Shown here piece after piece: positions 49,833-58,344 of a stretch of DNA of 64,000 bases (position 1 is the first letter of the stretch; each line of letters opens with the position of its first letter). Both the position numbers and the translations under genes were made by a program. Source of the DNA: Ruegeria sediminis (lineage in GTDB: Bacteria > Pseudomonadota > Alphaproteobacteria > Rhodobacterales > Rhodobacteraceae); assembly GCF_005938215.1 (NCBI RefSeq), contig NZ_VCPD01000003.1, positions 1-64,000 on the forward strand. The letters are read 5' to 3'. The notes under the pieces are model-generated. The model did no database searches, was not told the DNA's origin, and was given only the letters and a program-made list of their open reading frames with translations.

Positions 49833-51143
49833 ATGAAGGACCTGACCCCCAACAGACAAGACCTGGACCCGATCGAGATCGCCTCGATCGACGAGATCCG
49901 CAGCCTGCAGCTGGAGCGGCTGAAATGGTCGGTGCGCCATGCCTATGACAACGTGCCGATGTACAAGGCGCGCTTCGACGAGGCGGGCGTGCACCCTGAC
50001 GACCTGCAGAGCCTGAGCGATCTGGCGAAGTTCCCGTTCACCTACAAGAACGACCTGCGCGACCATTACCCCTTTGGTCTGTTCGCCGTGCCGCGCGAGC
50101 AGATCATCCGCCTGCACGCCTCGTCCGGCACGACCGGCAAGCCGACCGTCGTGGGCTACACCAAGACCGATATCGACAACTGGGCCGATCTGGTGGCGCG
50201 GTCGCTGCGCGCCTCGGGCCTGCGCAGGGGCGACATGATCCACAACGCCTATGGCTACGGCCTGTTCACCGGGGGCTTGGGCGCGCATTACGGGATCGAG
50301 CGCCTGGGCGCGACCGTGGTGCCGATGTCGGGCGGGCAGACCGAGAAACAAGTGGGTCTGATCACCGATTTCAAACCCGACGGGATCATGGTGACGCCGT
50401 CCTACATGCTCAACATCCTCGAGCAGTATCGCAAGGTGGGCCTCGACCCCAGGCAAAGCTCGCTGTCCGTGGGCGTGTTCGGGGCCGAGCCCTGGACGGA
50501 CGCGATGCGCAAGGAGGTCGAGCAGGCCTTTGACATGCACGCGGTGGATATCTACGGCCTCAGCGAGATCATGGGGCCGGGCGTCGCCAACGAATGCGTC
50601 GAGACCAAGGACGGCCCGGTGATCTGGGAGGACCATTTCCTGCCGGAAATCATCGATCCGGTCACGGGCGAGGTGCTGCCCGACGGCGAGATGGGCGAAC
50701 TGGTCTTCACCACGCTGACCAAGGAAGGCCTGCCGATGATCCGTTACCGCACCCGCGACCTGACGCGGCTGCTGCCCGGAACCGCGCGGTCGATGCGCCG
50801 GATGGAAAAGATCACCGGCCGCTCGGACGACATGATGATCCTGCGCGGCGTCAACGTCTTCCCCAGCCAGATCGAAGAGCAGGTGATGGCCACCGGCGGC
50901 ATCGCCCCGCACTACCAGATCGAGCTTTACAAGTCCGGCCGCATGGACGCGATGCGGGTCTTCGTCGAAGCGATGCCCGATGCGGCGGACGAGTTGAGCA
51001 AGACCGCCGCGGCGCGGATGCTGACCAAGCGGATCAAGGACATTGTTGGCGTTTCCACCGAGATTATCGTAGGCAATCCCGGCGACGTCGAACGCAGCCA
51101 GGGCAAGGCCAAGCGCGTTGTCGACAACCGAGACAAGGAGTGA
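49833..51143 (+). CDS. paaK: Phenylacetate-CoA ligase
   Basis: ATG 49833 after GAGGAGG; 436 residues, a normal PaaK length. The ATP-binding loop is RLHASSGTTGKPTVVGYTK, then a YGLSEIMGPGVANEC active-site segment, MIRYRTRDLTRLLPG and RSDDMMILRGVNVFPSQIEE in the mobile C-terminal domain. It activates phenylacetate with ATP and CoA, the first step. It lies 15 bp after paaI. Confidence 0.97.
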   Translation: MKDLTPNRQDLDPIEIASIDEIRSLQLERLKWSVRHAYDNVPMYKARFDEAGVHPDDLQSLSDLAKFPFTYKNDLRDHYPFGLFAVPREQIIRLHASSGTTGKPTVVGYTKTDIDNWADLVARSLRASGLRRGDMIHNAYGYGLFTGGLGAHYGIERLGATVVPMSGGQTEKQVGLITDFKPDGIMVTPSYMLNILEQYRKVGLDPRQSSLSVGVFGAEPWTDAMRKEVEQAFDMHAVDIYGLSEIMGPGVANECVETKDGPVIWEDHFLPEIIDPVTGEVLPDGEMGELVFTTLTKEGLPMIRYRTRDLTRLLPGTARSMRRMEKITGRSDDMMILRGVNVFPSQIEEQVMATGGIAPHYQIELYKSGRMDAMRVFVEAMPDAADELSKTAAARMLTKRIKDIVGVSTEIIVGNPGDVERSQGKAKRVVDNRDKE

Positions 51144-51146
51144 GGC

Positions 51147-51743
51147 TTGGCCCGTACCATTGCCAAAGACCATGACCAGAAGCGCGCGCAGATCCTGAAA
51201 TCTGCCGCGCGCGTCTTCGCCAGGGAAGGGTTCGACCGCGCGTCGATGACCCAGCTGGCCCGCGAATGCGGGATCTCCAAGGCCAACATCTACCACTACT
51301 ACGACAGCAAGGATGCGATCCTGTTCGACATCCTCGAAACCTATCTGCGCGAATTGCGGGACCTGATCTGCGGCATCGAGTTCGACGGCGTCGGCGCGGC
51401 GGAACGTCTGCACAGGGTGGTGGCCGAGATCCTGCTGGCCTATCAGGGGGTCGATGACGAACACCGGGTGCAGACCAGCGGCATGTCGGCCCTGCCCGAG
51501 GATCAGCAGCGGCTTCTGCGCCGCTACCAGCGCGACATGGTGGAGTTCGTGAGCCGGATCATCTCGGAAAACGCTCCGGAGGTGTTCGACGGCGACCCGG
51601 CCAAGCTGCGGTCGGCGACGATGTCGGTCTTCGGCATGCTCAACTGGTACTACATGTGGAATTCGGGCGCGGATGCCGAGGCCCGCGAGGATTATGCCCG
51701 GCTGGTCAGCAACCTGACGCTGCATGGGCTGAAAGGGCTGTGA
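51147..51743 (+). CDS. paaR: TetR-family regulator of phenylacetate catabolism (PaaR type)
   Basis: TTG start 51147 after AAGGAG; only three bp behind paaK. The N-terminal TetR HTH is clear (ILKSAARVFAREGFDRASMT, ECGISKANIYHYYDSKDAIL) and the C-terminal ligand domain is of usual length (198 residues). Position at the end of paaGIK and the two matching palindromic sites nearby make it the likely PaaR, a phenylacetyl-CoA-responsive repressor. Confidence 0.85.
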   Translation: MARTIAKDHDQKRAQILKSAARVFAREGFDRASMTQLARECGISKANIYHYYDSKDAILFDILETYLRELRDLICGIEFDGVGAAERLHRVVAEILLAYQGVDDEHRVQTSGMSALPEDQQRLLRRYQRDMVEFVSRIISENAPEVFDGDPAKLRSATMSVFGMLNWYYMWNSGADAEAREDYARLVSNLTLHGLKGL

Positions 51744-51826
51744 ACCCCCTCACAATCGCCTGATCGGGGCGGAAACCGCTTGGGCAGCGGCGCCCTTCCT
51801 GCTTCATTGAAACAGGGAGGACGATC

Positions 51827-52039
51827 ATGCGGAGCCGCGAGAGTTTCGAAAGATTCTACTACACCAAGGTCGGGCTGGGCGAGGCATGCGGCTGCGCCGA
51901 AAAGGTGATCGACGTCTACGAGTTAAACCGCTCCGGCGGCGCGCTGCAGAAACCGGTCAATCGGCTCGGGGTCCGGCGGCGCTGGTCTTTCAGGTCTCTG
52001 GCGTTGAAATACGGATTGATCAGCCGGCCCCGGGGGTGA
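51827..52039 (+). CDS. Small 70-residue protein of unknown function
   Basis: ATG 51827 has an excellent CAGGGAGGA ribosome-binding site, and an intrinsic terminator follows 20 bp after its stop, so the reading frame sits in a transcribed unit. The product is basic (RRRWSFRSLALKYGLISRPR at the end) with a YYTKVGLGEACGCAEKVID segment containing two cysteines. No family recognised. It could be a real small protein of the paaGIKR transcript or a stand-alone gene. Confidence 0.5.
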   Translation: MRSRESFERFYYTKVGLGEACGCAEKVIDVYELNRSGGALQKPVNRLGVRRRWSFRSLALKYGLISRPRG

Positions 52040-52058
52040 TGCCAGCGGGTTATTGGGC

Positions 52059-52086
52059 GACGGCAGGCCGCGCCTGCCGTCTTTTG
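52059..52086 (+). terminator. Intrinsic terminator of the paaG-I-K-R transcript
   Basis: Ten-bp stem GACGGCAGGC / GCCTGCCGTC with a 3-nt loop (52059-52081), followed by TTTTG on the plus strand. It also separates this operon from the convergent paaJ-paaE operon. Confidence 0.8.
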
Positions 52087-52093
52087 TCCCGGA

Positions 52094-52852
52094 TCAGGGC
52101 CGCTTGAGGCCGAGATTGTCGAGCATCGCGCCGGATTCGGCCTCCCAACGGGTCTTGAGGGCGGCGTTGGTCGTCCGGCGCAGGCCCATTGCCTTGAGTC
52201 CCTCGAATTTCTGCGATGTCGCCGAGCCAAAGCTCGCCGCCACGCGCGGCCACCAGTAGTCGACCGAAGCCTGCATCTCGTCGGCGCGGCCCTGTTCGAT
52301 CAGCTTGACCGACCCTTCCAGCGCCAGTTCGCCGTGATGAGCCTCGATCGGCGCGATGGCACGGAACGCCTCGGCCAGCGGCTGGTAGGAGATCATCGAG
52401 AACTCGGCCAGTTGCACCACGACCGCCCGGCTCATCAGCAGGTTCATCGTCACCGCGTCCACCCAGCCTTCGATCGGATAGTTGAAGACGGCAAGGCGCA
52501 TGTCATGTTCGGAACGGGTCGCGCCGATGTCGGCGGACCGTTCCAGCCGCGCGGTCCAGGGGTGATGGGTCACGTAGCGTTCCGTGTTCGCCCCGAACTC
52601 TCCCATGATCCGCAGGACGCGGTCGGCATTGTCGGTCTTTTCCAGAACGATCTTGGCGGCGGCGATGCGCTCCTTGATGCCCGGGCCCTGGTTGATGATG
52701 TCGGCGAACCCGGCGGCACCGGCCAGTTCGCTGTCGACGAAGGTGGCCATAAGCTTCATCAGTTCCCCGCGATAGCGCGGCGGCACGTTCGTCGGGTTGG
52801 TCAGCACGCCGCCGGCGGCCAGGTAGCTTTCGATCGTCATGTCTTCGGCCAT
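52094..52852 (-). CDS. Additional phenylacetic-acid-catabolism (PF05138) ferritin-like protein
   Basis: ATG 52852, 252 residues, last gene of the paaJ-A-B-C-D-E operon. The helical protein resembles PaaA/PaaC: GYLxxx spacing, VLRIMGEFGANTERYVTHHP, AVFNYPIEGWVDAVTMNLLM, FSMISYQPLAEAFRAIAPIE. Where PaaA has the first diiron ExxH ([10 protein letters not shown]), this protein reads VLEKTDNADRVL, so that pair is lost; the second (IEAHHGEL) is kept. It may be a structural or accessory subunit, or act on another substrate. Such an extra copy is not part of the standard five-subunit oxygenase. Confidence 0.7.
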   Translation of the reverse strand: MAEDMTIESYLAAGGVLTNPTNVPPRYRGELMKLMATFVDSELAGAAGFADIINQGPGIKERIAAAKIVLEKTDNADRVLRIMGEFGANTERYVTHHPWTARLERSADIGATRSEHDMRLAVFNYPIEGWVDAVTMNLLMSRAVVVQLAEFSMISYQPLAEAFRAIAPIEAHHGELALEGSVKLIEQGRADEMQASVDYWWPRVAASFGSATSQKFEGLKAMGLRRTTNAALKTRWEAESGAMLDNLGLKRP

Positions 52853-52864
52853 TGTCCCTCTCCC

Positions 52865-53938
52865 TTACTGATCGTAATCGACGACGACATTGTCGGTCAG
52901 CGGGAAGGCCTGGCAGCTCAGCACATAGCCTTTCTCGACCTCGTAATCCTCGAGCGCGTGGTTGGCGACCATCTCGACCTCGCCCTCGATCACCTTGCAG
53001 CGGCAGGTCGAACAGACACCGGCCTTGCAAGCATAGGGCGCGTCCATCGCGTTCTCCAGGGCCGCGTCGAGGATCGAAAGATCCTTGGGCATGGTGATGG
53101 TTTGGGTCGAGCCGTCGAGCGTGATCGACGCCTTGGTCTGGTTGGCGCTGGTCGCGGCGTCGGCCGACACGGCCTTGCGCTTGGCCCGGCCGGGCTGGGC
53201 GCTGGCGAACAGTTCGAACTTGATCTGGCTGTCATCCAGCCCGTGTTCCCGCAGCGCCGCCGCGATGCCCAGCATCATCGGCTCGGGGCCGCAGATGAAG
53301 GCCGCGTCGATATTCTCGATGTCGATCCAGTGCCTGAACAACTCGGCACACTTTTCCCTGGTCACGAGACCGGTGAACAGGTCGATTTCCTGCGCGTCGG
53401 TTTCCAGCACGTGGATCACGTTCAGGCGGCCCATGTAGAGGTTCTTGAGATCCTCAAGTTCCTCCCGGAACATGATCGTGTTCACGCCCTTGTTGGCGTA
53501 GACCAGCGTGAACTGCGATTTTGGTTCGCGCGCCAGCGTGGTCTTGAGGATGGACAGGACCGGCGTGATGCCGGAGCCGCCGGCGAAGCCCAGGTACTGT
53601 TTTTCGGCCTTCGGGTCGAGCGGCGTGTGGAACCCGCCCATCGGCGGCATCGCCTGCAGCGTGTCGCCCACCTTCAGCTCTTCGTTGGCCCAGGTCGAGA
53701 ACGCGCCGCCATCGACGCGCTTGATGCCCACCTGCAGAACGCCGTCGTCCTTGCCCGCGCAGATCGAGTAGGAACGGCGCAGTTCCTCGCCGTCGAAGTC
53801 GTGGCGGAACGTCAGGTACTGGCCCTGGATGAAATCGAATTCCGCGGCCGAGCCGTTCGCCGGCTTGAGCGTCACCACAACGGCGTCGCGGATGGTCTTT
53901 TGGATGTCGGTGACTTCCAGATCGTGAAAGCGTGCCAT
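52865..53938 (-). CDS. paaE: Phenylacetyl-CoA epoxidase reductase subunit
   Basis: ATG 53938 (MARFHDLEVT), 357 residues. Order: FAD domain (GEELRRSYSICAGKDDG), NAD domain (GFAGGSGITPVLSILKTTL, AAFICGPEPMM) and a C-terminal plant-type 2Fe-2S ferredoxin with CKAGVCSTCRC plus a distant Cys in VLSCQAFP. It passes electrons from NADPH to the PaaAC diiron centre. It lies 10 bp after paaD. Confidence 0.96.
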   Translation of the reverse strand: MARFHDLEVTDIQKTIRDAVVVTLKPANGSAAEFDFIQGQYLTFRHDFDGEELRRSYSICAGKDDGVLQVGIKRVDGGAFSTWANEELKVGDTLQAMPPMGGFHTPLDPKAEKQYLGFAGGSGITPVLSILKTTLAREPKSQFTLVYANKGVNTIMFREELEDLKNLYMGRLNVIHVLETDAQEIDLFTGLVTREKCAELFRHWIDIENIDAAFICGPEPMMLGIAAALREHGLDDSQIKFELFASAQPGRAKRKAVSADAATSANQTKASITLDGSTQTITMPKDLSILDAALENAMDAPYACKAGVCSTCRCKVIEGEVEMVANHALEDYEVEKGYVLSCQAFPLTDNVVVDYDQ

Positions 53939-53948
53939 CCGGTCCTCC

Positions 53949-54410
53949 TCAGATGCACTTGAAATAGTCGAAAGGTTCCAGGCAGTCCTTGCAGCGCCAA
54001 TGCGCCTTGCAGGGGGTCGAGCCGAACTGGCTGACCTTTTCAACCGCCTTGCTGCCGCAATGCGGGCAGCGGTCGGGGCCGCCCGCGGGCTGGGGCGGCG
54101 CGATGCCGTATTCCTCGAGCTTCGCGCGGCCCTTGTCGCTGAGCCAGTCCGTCGTCCAGGCGGGCGAGATCCGTGTCTCGAGCCTGATCTTGTCGATGCC
54201 GTGCTCGCGCAGCGCGGTCTCGATGTCCATCGCGATGACGGATGTCGCCGGACAGCCCGAATAGGTCGGCGTCACGGCGACCGTCAGCGTGTCCCCGGTC
54301 CAGGCGACGTCACGGACGATGCCGAGATCGACGACCGAGATCACCGGGATCTCGGGGTCGGGTACGGCGTCGAGCCATTCCCAGACCTGTTCTACGGAGG
54401 CGCGAGTCAT
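53949..54410 (-). CDS. paaD: Phenylacetyl-CoA epoxidase assembly protein
   Basis: ATG 54410, 153 residues. It has the MIP18/DUF59 domain (VPDPEIPVISVVDLGIVRDV, PTYSGCPATSVIAMDIE) and the C-terminal cysteine cluster RCPHCGS..CKAHWRCKDC seen in PaaD. It helps to mature the iron centres of the epoxidase. Six bp separate it from paaC. Confidence 0.95.
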   Translation of the reverse strand: MTRASVEQVWEWLDAVPDPEIPVISVVDLGIVRDVAWTGDTLTVAVTPTYSGCPATSVIAMDIETALREHGIDKIRLETRISPAWTTDWLSDKGRAKLEEYGIAPPQPAGGPDRCPHCGSKAVEKVSQFGSTPCKAHWRCKDCLEPFDYFKCI

Positions 54411-54416
54411 GGCGTC

Positions 54417-55178
54417 TTACCAGGTTGCGCCCGGATAGGCGCGCTGCAGCCACTGCATCTGCGTCAGCAGGTGACCCAGGTGCTCGGTATGCATGCGCCC
54501 ATTGCGGCCGCCCTTGTGGGCAAAGCGGCTGTCCGGGATCGTCAGCGTGGCCTTGCGCAGAACCCGCCCGACCAGCGCGTCATATTCCTCGCGCAGGCTT
54601 GCCGGATCGGGGGCGATCCCGGCGGCGGCCATCTCGGCATCGACCTCGTCGCTGGCGAACATCTCGCCGACATAGGGCCAGAGATAATCCAGCGCCTCCT
54701 GCATGCGGCGGTGGCTTTCCTCGGTGCCGTCGCCCAGGCCGACCACGGTGTCGCCGGAGCGCTCCAGGTGATAGGCCACTTCCTTGCTGGCTTTGGCGGC
54801 GATCGCCGCCACCCGGTCGTCAGACGATGTCATCAGGCGGCCCAGCATGATCGAATGCCAGGCGTCGAACAGGAACTGGCGCATCAGGGTGCGGCCGAAA
54901 TCTCCGTTCGGCACCTCGACCAGCAGCACGTTGCGGAAATCCCAGACGTCGCGCAGAAAGGCCAGGTCGTCGGCGCTTTTGCCCTCGCCCTGCACCTCGC
55001 CGGCAAGGCCCAGCCACATCTGGGTCTGGCCGATCAGGTCCAGCGCGGTGTTGGCCAGCGCGATGTCCTCTTCCAGCACCGGCGCGTGGCCGCACCACTC
55101 GCTGACCCGGTGGCCGAGGATCAGGGTGTTGTCCCCCATCCGCAGCAGGAATTGCAGAAAGGCTTCGTCGCGGGTCAT
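54417..55178 (-). CDS. paaC: Phenylacetyl-CoA epoxidase structural subunit PaaC
   Basis: ATG 55178 overlaps the paaB stop (TGATG arrangement); 253 residues. Ferritin-like helices with PaaC signatures: LRMGDNTLILGHRVSEWCGH, IALANTALDLIGQTQMWLGL, LRDVWDFRNVLLVEVPNGDF and SKEVAYHLERSGDTVVGLGD. It forms the stabilising partner of PaaA. Confidence 0.96.
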   Translation of the reverse strand: MTRDEAFLQFLLRMGDNTLILGHRVSEWCGHAPVLEEDIALANTALDLIGQTQMWLGLAGEVQGEGKSADDLAFLRDVWDFRNVLLVEVPNGDFGRTLMRQFLFDAWHSIMLGRLMTSSDDRVAAIAAKASKEVAYHLERSGDTVVGLGDGTEESHRRMQEALDYLWPYVGEMFASDEVDAEMAAAGIAPDPASLREEYDALVGRVLRKATLTIPDSRFAHKGGRNGRMHTEHLGHLLTQMQWLQRAYPGATW

Positions 55179-55462
55179 CACATCGCCCCCACTTCGTCGG
55201 GAATGTCGAAGAAGGTCGGGTGGCGGTAGACTTTGGATTCCGACGGCTCGTAGAGCGGGCCCTTGTCGCTGGGCGAGCTGGCGGCGATGTGCCGGGCCTC
55301 GACCACCCAGATCGACACGCCCTCGTTGCGGCGGGTGTAGACGTCGCGGGCATTCTTGATCGCCATCTCGGCGTCCGGCGCATGCAGCGAGCCGACATGG
55401 CGGTGGCTCATGCCATGCTGGCCGCGGATGAAGATTTCCCACAGGGGCCATTCGTTTTTCAT
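55178..55462 (-). CDS. paaB: Phenylacetyl-CoA epoxidase subunit PaaB
   Basis: ATG 55462, 94 residues. It matches PaaB closely: EWPLWEIFIRGQHGMSHRHV, GSLHAPDAEMAIKNARDVYT, RRNEGVSIWVVEA. PaaB bridges PaaAC dimers and PaaE. It lies 83 bp downstream of paaA. Confidence 0.97.
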   Translation of the reverse strand: MKNEWPLWEIFIRGQHGMSHRHVGSLHAPDAEMAIKNARDVYTRRNEGVSIWVVEARHIAASSPSDKGPLYEPSESKVYRHPTFFDIPDEVGAM

Positions 55463-55545
55463 AGCTCAGTTCTCCTCCTGGCTAGGCGCGGGTGCTGAAA
55501 CCGGTGGCCGAACCCCGGTGCCTCGCGCAGCAGATCACACGTGTC

Positions 55546-56538
55546 TTACTCGGCCGCCACCTTGGCGGCGGCTTTCTTGCGGGCATGGGCCAGCAGGCCG
55601 TCGCGGACCCATGCGCCGTCGTCCCACGCCTTGTTGCGCGCGGCGAGGCGGTCGACGTTGCAGGGGCCGTTGCCCTTGACCACGTCATAGAACTCCGACC
55701 AGTCGGGGTCGGTGAAATCGTAGTGCCCGCGCTCTTCGTTCCATTTCAGGTCCGGGTCGGGGATGGTCAGCCCCAGATACTCGGCCTGCGGCACGGTCTG
55801 GTCGACGAATTTCTGCCGCAGCTCGTCATTGGTGTTGATCTTGATCTTCCACGCCATCGACTGCGCCGAATGCACCGAGTCCTTGTCGGACGGGCCGAAC
55901 ATCATCAGCGACGGGTACCAAAGCCGGTTCAGCGCGTCCTGCGCCATCTTCTTCTGTTCCGGCGTACCCTCGGCCATCTTGCGGATCGCGTCATAGCCCT
56001 GGCGCTGGTGGAACGACTCTTCCTTGCAGATGCGGATCATGGCGCGGGAATAAGGGCCGAACGAGGTGCGCTGCAGCGGCACCTGGTTCATGATCGCGGC
56101 GCCGTCGACCAGCCAGCCGACCGCGCCGATATCGGCCCAGTTCAGCGTCGGGTAGTTGAAGATGGACGAGTATTTCATGCGCCCGTCCAGCAGCATCTCG
56201 GTGATCTCGTCGCGCGAGACGCCCAGCGTTTCGGCGGCGCAGTAGAGATACAGACCATGCCCCGCCTCGTCCTGCACCTTGGCCAGCAGGATCGCCTTGC
56301 GTTCCAGCGTCGGGGCGCGGGTGATCCAGTTGCCCTCGGGCAGCTGGCCGACGATCTCAGAATGCGCGTGTTGGCCGATCTGGCGGATCAGCGTCGCGCG
56401 GTAGTCGTCCGGCATCCAGTCCTTGGGTTCGATCTTGATGTCGGCGTCGATCTTGTCCTGAAAGGCGCGCTCCTGCTCGGTCATTTCCTCGCGGGATTTG
56501 ACGCCGGTTCCGGCTGTCTTGATCATCTGTGCATACAT
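55546..56538 (-). CDS. paaA: Phenylacetyl-CoA epoxidase catalytic subunit PaaA
   Basis: ATG 56538, 330 residues. Both diiron motifs are present: [20 protein letters not shown] (ExxH) and [20 protein letters not shown] (ExxH). The N-terminus ([20 protein letters not shown]) and [16 protein letters not shown] are typical. It epoxidises the ring of phenylacetyl-CoA. It begins 15 bp after paaJ. Confidence 0.98.
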   Translation of the reverse strand: MYAQMIKTAGTGVKSREEMTEQERAFQDKIDADIKIEPKDWMPDDYRATLIRQIGQHAHSEIVGQLPEGNWITRAPTLERKAILLAKVQDEAGHGLYLYCAAETLGVSRDEITEMLLDGRMKYSSIFNYPTLNWADIGAVGWLVDGAAIMNQVPLQRTSFGPYSRAMIRICKEESFHQRQGYDAIRKMAEGTPEQKKMAQDALNRLWYPSLMMFGPSDKDSVHSAQSMAWKIKINTNDELRQKFVDQTVPQAEYLGLTIPDPDLKWNEERGHYDFTDPDWSEFYDVVKGNGPCNVDRLAARNKAWDDGAWVRDGLLAHARKKAAAKVAAE

Positions 56539-56553
56539 GTGGGGTCTCCTCCC

Positions 56554-57756
56554 TTACACGCGTTCCAGGATCAGGGCCGCGCCCTGACCAACTCCGACGC
56601 ACATGGTGCAGAGCGCATAGCGCCCGCCCGTGCGTCTCAACTGATAGGCGGCGGTCATGACCAGCCGCGCGCCGGACATGCCCAGCGGGTGACCTATGGC
56701 GATGGCGCCGCCGTTGGGATTGACATGGGGCGCATCGTCGGCGACGCCAAGTTCCCGCAACGTGGCCAGACCCTGCGAGGCGAAGGCTTCGTTCAATTCT
56801 ATCACATCCATCTGGTCGATGGTGAGGCCCGCGCGCTCCAGCACCTTGCGGCTGGCCGGCACCGGGCCGATGCCCATGACGCGCGGCTTGACGCCTGCGA
56901 CCGACATGCCGACGACCCGGGCGATCGGCGTCAGGCCGTTCTGTTTCGCCGCCGCCTCGCTGGCGAGCAGGATCGCCGCCGCGCCGTCGTTGACGCCCGA
57001 GGCGTTGCCGGCGGTCACCGTCTTGTGCGGGCCGTTGACGCCATGCAGGCTGGCCAGTTTCTCGGCGGTGGTGCCGGGGCGGGGATGTTCGTCGGTATCG
57101 ACGACGATCGGATCGCCCTTGCGCTGCGGGATGGTGACGGGGGTGATTTCGTCCGCGAACACGCCGGCCTCGTGCGCGGCGGCCCAGCGGGCCTGGCTGC
57201 GCGCGGCGAAGGCGTCCTGATCGGCGCGGCCGATGTTGTAGTCCTCGGCCACGTTGTCGGCGGTCTGCGGCATCGAGTCGGTGCCGTACATCTTTTCCAT
57301 CTTCGGATTCACGAAGCGCCAGCCGATGGTGGTGTCGTAGACCGCGTTGGCGCGGGAAAAGGCGCTGGTCGCCTTGGGCATCACGAAGGGCGCACGCGAC
57401 ATGCTTTCGACGCCGCCGGCGATCGCCATGTCATAGTCGCCCGCCTTGATCGCACGGGCCGCCATTCCGACCGCGTCCATGCCGCTGGCGCAGAGACGGT
57501 TGATCGTGGTGCCGGGCACCTCGACCGGCAGCCCTGCGAGCAGCGCGGCCATCCGCGCCACGTTGCGGTTGCTTTCACCTGCCTGGTTGGCATCGCCGAG
57601 GATCACGTCATCGAGGCTGGCCCAGTCAACCTGCGGATTGCGCTCTTTCAGCGCGGCGAGGGGGATGGCGGCCAGGTCGTCGGTGCGGACCTGGGACAGC
57701 GCACCGCCGTAGCGTCCGATCGGGGTGCGTTGAGCGTCGCAGATGAAAGCGTCCAT
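56554..57756 (-). CDS. paaJ: 3-oxoadipyl-CoA / 3-oxo-5,6-dehydrosuberyl-CoA thiolase
   Basis: ATG 57756, 400 residues, beta-ketoadipyl-CoA thiolase type. Catalytic residues: Cys in TTINRLCASGMDAVG, His in GGAIAIGHPLGMSGARL, Cys in LCTMCVGVGQGAALILE. It serves two thiolysis steps of the pathway, releasing acetyl-CoA and succinyl-CoA. Here it heads the paaABCDE operon and has an operator candidate upstream. The same family includes PcaF of the protocatechuate pathway. Confidence 0.95.
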   Translation of the reverse strand: MDAFICDAQRTPIGRYGGALSQVRTDDLAAIPLAALKERNPQVDWASLDDVILGDANQAGESNRNVARMAALLAGLPVEVPGTTINRLCASGMDAVGMAARAIKAGDYDMAIAGGVESMSRAPFVMPKATSAFSRANAVYDTTIGWRFVNPKMEKMYGTDSMPQTADNVAEDYNIGRADQDAFAARSQARWAAAHEAGVFADEITPVTIPQRKGDPIVVDTDEHPRPGTTAEKLASLHGVNGPHKTVTAGNASGVNDGAAAILLASEAAAKQNGLTPIARVVGMSVAGVKPRVMGIGPVPASRKVLERAGLTIDQMDVIELNEAFASQGLATLRELGVADDAPHVNPNGGAIAIGHPLGMSGARLVMTAAYQLRRTGGRYALCTMCVGVGQGAALILERV

Positions 57757-57796
57757 GCGTCAGAAACTCCGGTCTTGCGTGGGGCGTCATTAAGTG

Positions 57797-57811
57797 ACCG
57801 CTTGGTCGGGT
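57797..57811. promoter_or_regulatory. PaaR operator candidate upstream of paaJ
   Basis: ACCGCTTGGTCGGGT, 41 bp upstream of the paaJ ATG. In this orientation it lines up with the reverse complement of the site at 48544 (ACCG-xxCGGT-TGGT pattern). Both lie in front of catabolic operons. Confidence 0.45.
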
Positions 57812-57902
57812 AATACGGCCAGAAGCGATTCGCGGCAAGCAAAATGTAACGCAATCGTGCGCGTTTTCCATTTTTCGTAACATGTTTCCTTTCCGGCAAA
57901 GC

Positions 57903-57927
57903 AAAAAGCCCGCCGGGTGGCGGGCTT
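57903..57927 (-). terminator. Intrinsic terminator of the RpiR-Rieske-CMD operon
   Basis: Nine-bp stem AAGCCCGCC / GGCGGGCTT (57906-57927) with a 4-nt loop; on the minus strand it is followed by TTT, making a T-tract of five. It lies 25 bp after the CMD-like stop. Confidence 0.8.
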
Positions 57928-57951
57928 GGTGCACGGCAAAACGCCATGAAA

Positions 57952-58344
57952 TCAAAGCTGCCCGGCCTCGGACAGAACCTTGCGGGCGACACGGAAGCAT
58001 TCCAGCGCCTGCGGTACGCCGCAATAGATGCCGACCACATGGATGATCGCGCGGATTTCCTCTTTGCTGACCCCGTTGTTCAGGGCGCCGCGGCAATGGA
58101 TCTCCCATTCATGCATCTTGCCCAGGGCGCCGATCATGGCGAGGTTCATCATCGACCGCGTTTTCGGATCGATCACCTCGTCGCCCCAGCCGAAGCCCCA
58201 GCACCAGGCGGTCATCGCCTCCTGGAAGGGGCGGGTGAAGTCGTCGGCGGCGGCAAGGTTCTTGGCGACGTAATCCGCCCCCAGCGTCGCCTTGCGCTGC
58301 GCCAGCCCCTTCAGGAACAGGTCTTCGTCGAACATGTCAGCCAT
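57952..58344 (-). CDS. Carboxymuconolactone decarboxylase-family protein
   Basis: ATG 58344 overlaps the Rieske gene by 8 nt; 130 residues. CMD signatures: RSMMNLAMIGALGKMHEWEI, HCRGALNNGVSKEEIRAIIH and VVGIYCGVPQALECFRVARK. PcaC (4-carboxymuconolactone decarboxylase) has the same length, but neighbours here are not protocatechuate genes, so the substrate is probably different. Cys and His of the family core (HCRG) are kept. Confidence 0.85.
   Translation of the reverse strand: MADMFDEDLFLKGLAQRKATLGADYVAKNLAAADDFTRPFQEAMTAWCWGFGWGDEVIDPKTRSMMNLAMIGALGKMHEWEIHCRGALNNGVSKEEIRAIIHVVGIYCGVPQALECFRVARKVLSEAGQL

Noticed and set aside
52334..53962. 542-codon plus-strand frame opposite paaE and the PF05138 gene
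   Set aside because: Antisense artefact; paaE carries clear FAD, NAD and 2Fe-2S motifs.
55492..57813. 773-codon plus-strand frame opposite paaA and paaJ
   Set aside because: An antisense GC artefact: paaA and paaJ have intact catalytic motifs on the other strand.
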